Assembly: GCA_964567045.1 (NCBI GenBank)
Contig: CAZMLE010000153.1
Location: 1-5,812, forward strand
DNA: 5,812 nucleotides
Origin: JAFNGF01 sp964567045
GTDB taxonomy: Bacteria; Planctomycetota; Phycisphaerae; Sedimentisphaerales; Anaerobacaceae
Direction: 5' to 3'
A program made the position numbers and the translations under genes. Below the pieces are notes generated by a model. The model was not told the origin of the DNA. It saw only the letters and a list, made by a program, of their open reading frames with translations, and ran no database searches. This document shows positions 5,733-5,812 of the stretch, piece by piece; positions within the stretch are counted from its first letter, which is position 1; every line of letters begins with the position of its first letter.

Positions 5733-5812
5733 TGTATCTGAGTTCAAGATTCTCCATCCTGCAAAGCGTCAACCGCAAGTCCGTGTTTCACAACGGTAGA
5801 GCGAAAATGCGA
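5709..5812. repeat. Direct repeat, copy B
   Basis: This is the partner of 3337-3440 (offset 2372, no gaps, 16 mismatches in 104 positions by my count), with an identical 35-base core at 5748-5782. The mismatches include transitions and transversions and concentrate at the two sides of the core. The homology continues to the last base of the window, so it probably extends beyond. Confidence 0.93.
5744..5812 (-). CDS. C-terminal end of a second Wzy-like protein, entering from outside the window
   Basis: The frame ending at TGA 5746-5744 reads SHFRSTVVKHGLAVDALQDG and then ES. It aligns with the end of the Wzy-like fragment (SRFHSKNVKCGLAVDALQDG, then ES) in the same frame and with the same stop type. 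Only 22 codons are visible, so the identification depends on the repeat with 3372-3440. Upstream sequence would show whether this copy is a complete polymerase, which would explain why the truncated copy could be tolerated. The stop is followed by the GT9 remnant and a terminator-like hairpin. Confidence 0.65.
   Translation of the reverse strand, partial: SHFRSTVVKHGLAVDALQDGES

Noticed and set aside
3337..5812. The near-identical repeat as a template/variable pair of a diversity-generating retroelement
   Set aside because: The mismatches are of many types and not adenine-specific, and there is no reverse transcriptase in the window.

Overview
The window reads as part of a surface-polysaccharide (O-antigen, capsule or exopolysaccharide) locus from a Gram-negative bacterium. 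Every supportable gene lies on the minus strand, so the biological reading order runs from high to low coordinates. A GT9 (heptosyltransferase-family) glycosyltransferase points to a Gram-negative envelope. Two different radical SAM families suggest an anaerobic or microaerophilic lifestyle. No gene fixes the taxon: an uncultivated anaerobe (Omnitrophota-, Desulfobacterota- or Nitrospirota-like) would fit, but that is only an impression. The standard genetic code works throughout, with TGA used as a stop.

The intact part (positions 1-3360) is a compact sugar-assembly operon. It holds a GT9 glycosyltransferase (2272-3360), then a class-B asparagine synthetase-like amidotransferase 21 bp downstream (382-2250), then after 172 bp the start of a GT4 glycosyltransferase that runs off the window (1-209, GTG start). 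The amidotransferase may make asparagine or amidate a uronic acid of the glycan.

The region 3372-5812 is a mosaic of broken and imported pieces. In transcription order it contains: the last 22 codons of a gene entering from beyond the window (5744-5812); a dead remnant of a GT9 start (5706-5732) within a terminator-like hairpin (5678-5721); an AT-rich complete radical SAM/SPASM gene (4510-5613); the 3' end of a B12-type radical SAM gene (3850-4353); the first ~39 codons of a GT2 glycosyltransferase (3768-3884); and, fused in the same frame, the C-terminal third or so of a Wzy-like O-antigen polymerase (3372-3770), which leads directly into the intact GT9 gene. The GT2 part has an amber codon at its codon 28, so the fused frame is not translated through.

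The most informative signal is a direct repeat not explained by single genes. Positions 3337-3440 and 5709-5812 match without gaps at 88 of 104 bases, including 35 identical bases. The repeat spans the end of the Wzy-like gene and the first codons of the GT9 gene. It suggests that 2.4 kb of DNA, including the AT-rich radical SAM gene, entered between two copies of a wzy-GT9 junction. I see no transposase, integrase, tRNA, rRNA or CRISPR array, and no clear evidence for a wholly new biological system. The novelty is the recombination scar and the uncharacterised SPASM protein inside it.
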